A DNA stretch of 8,469 bases from Sandaracinaceae bacterium (GTDB taxonomy: Bacteria > Myxococcota_A > Polyangia > Polyangiales > JAFGIB01). The translations under genes were made by a program, and so were the position numbers. Below the pieces are notes generated by a model. The model had not been told where the DNA came from. It did not search any database and saw only the letters and a program-made list of their open reading frames with translations. The stretch covers positions 1 to 8,469 of the forward strand of contig JADGRG010000563.1 in assembly GCA_017881145.1 (NCBI GenBank). Reading direction: 5' to 3'. This document shows positions 5,983-8,469 of this stretch, piece by piece (position 1 is the stretch's first letter; the number at the start of each line of letters is the position of its first letter).

Positions 5983-7236
5983 ATGATGAAGCGCGGTGCG
6001 CGAGCTTGGTCGAGTCGGTCAGGGGCCCGCTGCGGCGTGGTGGCTCGGACGTGGGTCGGTTTGGCTAGCGCTCTCTTGGCACTTTCGTGTGCCGGTCGCG
6101 GTGGGGTTGCACCGGGTGGCGCGAGCGCCAAGAGTCGCAGCGTGAACCAAGTGGCGCTCGCGGCAGAGGCCTGGCCCGATGTGACCCTCTTCCAGTCGCG
6201 TGGCGGCTGGACCGGCGCCGACAGCGCCTATTCGATCGACCTGGGGAGGCGCCGCGTGCTCTGGCTTTTCGCCGACACTTTCGTCGACCCGGCGGCCGAC
6301 GGAGTGCGGCAGAACGGCAAGAACTTCTTCATCCGCAACAGCTGCGCGATTCAGACCGGCCCCGACGACGCCAGCGCGTACGACCCGAGCAAGGCGTCGA
6401 TGAGCTTCTTCTGGGGGCATATGCCAGGCGGCGTGCCGAGCTCGTTCTTCCACGACGTAGACAGCGCGCAGCGTTGGGTGTGGCCGCTGCATGGCGCACG
6501 CTTGCCCGATGGCAAGCTGCTGCTCTTCCGCATGCAGGTGGAGGCGAGTCGCGCAGCGTTTGGCTTTTCGGTGTTGGGCTGGGACGCAATGGCGATCGAT
6601 GATCCGGACCAGCCGCCTAGTCAATGGGTGCCGCGCCTGGTCCAGCCGCTGATGGCGGCACAGCACAAGATCGTGGGCTCCAGCACGCTGATCTGGGACG
6701 GTTATCTCTACGCCTACACGGTGCAGAACGCAGCCAACGATCACTCGGTCTATCTGGCGCGCTGGTCGCTCTCGAGTCTGCGTGGTCTAGAACACGGTTC
6801 GCTTTCGGATCCCGAGTGGTTTTGCGGCGCTGGTGGTTTTCGCAAGGAGAGCCAGGGCGCTACGCCTGCGCCGCTCTTCGCCGACGGGCAGGTGGAGCTG
6901 AGTGTGCACTACGACGCACGCTTGCAGCGCTTCGTGGAGTTTCAGATGAACGGGCTCTTGCTGAACGACCCGAAGACCGCGCTCGGCGTGCGTTGGGCAG
7001 ACCAACCGGAAGGCCCCTGGACGAAGCTCGAAACCTTCTACAGGCCGCCGGAGAGTGCGCTGCCGAACGTGGCCGATCTGGTTGCGTACGCAGCCAAAGC
7101 GCATCCGGAGCAGCGTGGAGTCTCGGTCGTGCTGACCTACGTGGTCAACGACCTCAAGCACATGACGCCCTCGGACCTGCTCTACTACCCACGCGCGGTG
7201 CGGGTGCGCTTCGATGGTGCTGGCGAAGAGCGCTGA
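5983..7236 (+). CDS. Putative exported lipoprotein with DUF4185/DUF5005-like beta-propeller domain
   Basis: The product is 417 residues from ATG 5983. Its N-terminus has a long basic segment, a hydrophobic core (VGLASALLALS) and a cysteine at residue 36 in ALSCAG, a plausible but imperfect lipobox. I infer export and lipid anchoring. The body has the look of five-bladed propeller proteins of the DUF4185/DUF5005 type: GWTGADSAYSIDL then LWLFADTFVD (about 75-102), FFIRNSCAIQTG (about 115-126), WVWPLHGARLPDGKLLLFRM (about 165-184), IVGSSTLIWDGYLYAYTVQN (about 230-249), ELSVHYDARLQRFVEF (about 305-320), and WADQPEGPW near 338-346. Relatives resemble glycoside-acting propeller folds, but I cannot assign a substrate or a catalytic residue. 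The start is uncertain: GTG 5944 has GGAGG 4 nt upstream, ATG 5983 has a G-rich run 7 nt upstream, and GTG 6037 would give a more compact signal peptide. It is divergent from cheA; no functional link is evident. Confidence 0.85.
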   Translation: MMKRGARAWSSRSGARCGVVARTWVGLASALLALSCAGRGGVAPGGASAKSRSVNQVALAAEAWPDVTLFQSRGGWTGADSAYSIDLGRRRVLWLFADTFVDPAADGVRQNGKNFFIRNSCAIQTGPDDASAYDPSKASMSFFWGHMPGGVPSSFFHDVDSAQRWVWPLHGARLPDGKLLLFRMQVEASRAAFGFSVLGWDAMAIDDPDQPPSQWVPRLVQPLMAAQHKIVGSSTLIWDGYLYAYTVQNAANDHSVYLARWSLSSLRGLEHGSLSDPEWFCGAGGFRKESQGATPAPLFADGQVELSVHYDARLQRFVEFQMNGLLLNDPKTALGVRWADQPEGPWTKLETFYRPPESALPNVADLVAYAAKAHPEQRGVSVVLTYVVNDLKHMTPSDLLYYPRAVRVRFDGAGEER

Positions 7237-7303
7237 GGCCGGCATCGGGAGCGTGAGGGACCCACGGCATCCAAACGATCAGCTGAGGTTGCGCGCGCCA
7301 GGG

Positions 7304-7311
7304 TGTAAGCT
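7304..7311 (+). promoter_or_regulatory. Possible extended -10 element giving a near-leaderless transcript
   Basis: TGTAAGCT on the plus strand, with TAAGCT ending 9 nt before the ATG at 7321. If it is a -10 element, transcription would begin at or within a few bases of the start codon. That would fit the absence of a Shine-Dalgarno before this ATG. No good -35 hexamer is seen in the 84-bp gap, so this remains tentative. Confidence 0.25.
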
Positions 7312-7320
7312 GCTCCTTGC

Positions 7321-7755
7321 ATGAGCGCAGCATGGACCGCGGCCCAGGAAAGCTTTCCGAGCGAGCTCGAGGTGGTGATCGACGTCCCGCGCTTTGGGTT
7401 CGTGAAGCGCGACGACCATGGTCACATCGACTTCGTCTCGCCGCTGCCCTGCCCCTTCAACTACGGCAGCGTGCCCGGCAGCCGCTCCGGTGACGGAGAC
7501 CGCGAAGATGCCGTGGTGCTCGGCCAGGCGCTGCCTCGCGGGACGCGCTTGCGAGTGCCGGTCGTCGCGCGGGTGAGCTTCATCGACGCGGGCGTCGCCG
7601 ACCCCAAGTGGATCTGCTCGGCGCAGCCGCTGACGGCGGCGGAGCGAGCCTCGGTGGTGGGTTTCTTCGTGCTTTACGCCAGGCTCAAGCGGGTTCTGAA
7701 CGTTCTGCGCGGCAAGAGCGCGCTGACGCGTTACGCAGGCATCGTCGTGCGCTGA
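7321..7755 (+). CDS. Divergent soluble inorganic pyrophosphatase-like protein
   Basis: This 144-residue protein resembles family I inorganic pyrophosphatase (PPi to 2 Pi, cytoplasmic), but is shorter than the usual 170-180 residues. By manual comparison with the E. coli enzyme, FNYGSVPG (46-53) matches the NYG segment. DGDRED (58-63) keeps all three metal-binding aspartates (equivalents of D65, D67, D70), although the usual proline after the second Asp is Arg. IDAGVADPK (88-96) keeps D97, D102 and K104 equivalents, and FFVLYARLK (115-123) keeps the Y141 equivalent. Departures are D21 for E20, D31 for E31, a serine near residue 40 where R43 is expected, cysteine for Y51, and Ala120 for K142. 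The loop after K29 is about three residues shorter. It could be a weak or repurposed phosphohydrolase. The ATG has no Shine-Dalgarno. Fold assignment is fairly confident; activity is uncertain. Confidence 0.82.
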   Translation: MSAAWTAAQESFPSELEVVIDVPRFGFVKRDDHGHIDFVSPLPCPFNYGSVPGSRSGDGDREDAVVLGQALPRGTRLRVPVVARVSFIDAGVADPKWICSAQPLTAAERASVVGFFVLYARLKRVLNVLRGKSALTRYAGIVVR

Positions 7756-7756
7756 G

Positions 7757-8469
7757 CTAGACCAAGCGCAAGAGCGCCGCGATCGCCGGTAGAGTCAGGA
7801 GCGAGAGCAGGATGCCGTAGCCCACCAGTGCCGCGGTCAGCTCGGGCGCGAAGCCGGCCAAGATCGCCATCGCGCCGGCGGTGATCATGGGCGGCATGGC
7901 AGCTTCCAGCACTGCGACGCGCGCGGGCAACACCGGCGTGCCAAGCGCGCGTACCAGGATGAAGGCCAGCGCGGGCAGGAGCAGCATCTTTGCGCACAAG
8001 CCGAAAGCGAGCGCAGCGCGCTCCTTGGGCGGACGCAGCTTCAGCTTCAGGCCAACCGCAAACATCGCCAGTGGAACCAGGGTGTCGCCGATCCGGGTCA
8101 AGAGCGCCTGCACGGGTGCGGGTGGCGTGATGCCGAAGAGCGCGAGGCCCAGAGCGAAAAGTAGCGAGAGAAAAGGGGGAAATTTGAGCACGCGCGCCGC
8201 GATGATCCGTGCCGTTGGCTTTTCGCCTCCGGAGAAACGCGCCAATACGAAGAGACCGTAGGTCGACACGATCAGGAACGAGCCCAGCTGATCGTAGAGC
8301 AGGGCGAGCCGCACGGACGCCGGCCCCAAGAGCGCGGTGAGCATGGGAAAGCCCAGAAACGAAGTGTTTCCGAGCGGCACGCAGAGCAAGAGCGAAGCCA
8401 GCACTTCGCGTGAGAACCGGAGCCGTCGTGCCGCAGCCCAGACCAGCAGCAGCGACGCGCCGAGCATCA
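7757..8469 (-). CDS. AEC-family (auxin efflux carrier type) permease, N-terminus cut by window edge
   Basis: About 237 codons are visible and the frame is open to the right edge, so roughly the first 70-80 residues of a protein usually near 300-320 are missing. Known bacterial members of this secondary transporter family export or import small organic acids such as malate or malonate; the substrate here cannot be told. About eight membrane helices can be seen, counting from the first visible Met at 8467: near 2-14, 22-48, 52-77, 95-113, 125-141, 150-175, 183-206 and 209-236. Family hallmarks are PLGNTSFLGFPML (31-43) and the LEAAMPPMITAGAMAIL segment (187-203). The visible Met at 8467 is not necessarily the start. 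Its stop codon faces that of the pyrophosphatase-like gene with one base between them. Confidence 0.9.
   Translation of the reverse strand, partial: MLGASLLLVWAAARRLRFSREVLASLLLCVPLGNTSFLGFPMLTALLGPASVRLALLYDQLGSFLIVSTYGLFVLARFSGGEKPTARIIAARVLKFPPFLSLLFALGLALFGITPPAPVQALLTRIGDTLVPLAMFAVGLKLKLRPPKERAALAFGLCAKMLLLPALAFILVRALGTPVLPARVAVLEAAMPPMITAGAMAILAGFAPELTAALVGYGILLSLLTLPAIAALLRLV

Noticed and set aside
6019..6744. Minus-strand frame opposite the lipoprotein gene
   Set aside because: No domain and no ribosome site; the plus-strand product has coherent propeller-type motifs.
1..8469. Mobile element, CRISPR, tRNA or defence-system content
   Set aside because: No transposase, integrase, terminal inverted repeats, spaced direct repeats, tRNA-like cloverleaf or defence-protein motifs were seen; all larger frames are accounted for by housekeeping-type families.

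Overview
The window is GC-rich (roughly two thirds G+C by eye) chromosomal DNA from a Gram-negative bacterium. The chemotaxis operon layout, the style of the chemoreceptor tail, and a DUF4185/DUF5005-like lipoprotein beside a divergent pyrophosphatase-like protein would suit a myxobacterium or related deltaproteobacterial lineage. That placement is an inference from protein style; there is no rRNA or other phylogenetic marker here.

Positions 1-5663 hold a chemosensory operon on the minus strand, transcribed in the order cheA, cheW, chemoreceptor (MCP), cheR, with cheR cut by the left edge. CheA's stop codon directly abuts the CheW start, CheW and the receptor are 15 bp apart, and the receptor and cheR are 28 bp apart. 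The receptor (two membrane helices, a large periplasmic double-Cache-like sensor, several HAMP-like modules and a canonical signalling tip) would control the histidine kinase CheA through the adaptor CheW. CheR would methylate the receptor for adaptation. CheY and CheB are not visible and may lie beyond the left edge. Oddities include an additional N-terminal domain in CheA, a perfect 51-bp tandem duplication in its linker, no P2 domain, and a receptor C-terminus (NLKDF) that resembles a degenerate CheR-tethering pentapeptide.

Positions 5664-5982 are a divergent intergenic region with no convincing gene. To its right, on the plus strand, lie a probable secreted lipoprotein with a DUF4185/DUF5005-like beta-propeller appearance (5983-7236) and a short inorganic-pyrophosphatase-fold protein (7321-7755). 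The latter keeps the metal-binding aspartates but appears to lack several substrate-contacting residues. On the minus strand at the right edge is an AEC-family (auxin efflux carrier type) permease, truncated by the window. It converges on the pyrophosphatase-like gene with a single base between the stop codons.

I found no rRNA, tRNA, CRISPR array, insertion sequence or prophage signal. The window looks like ordinary chromosome; the points worth following are variations within known families rather than a clearly new system.
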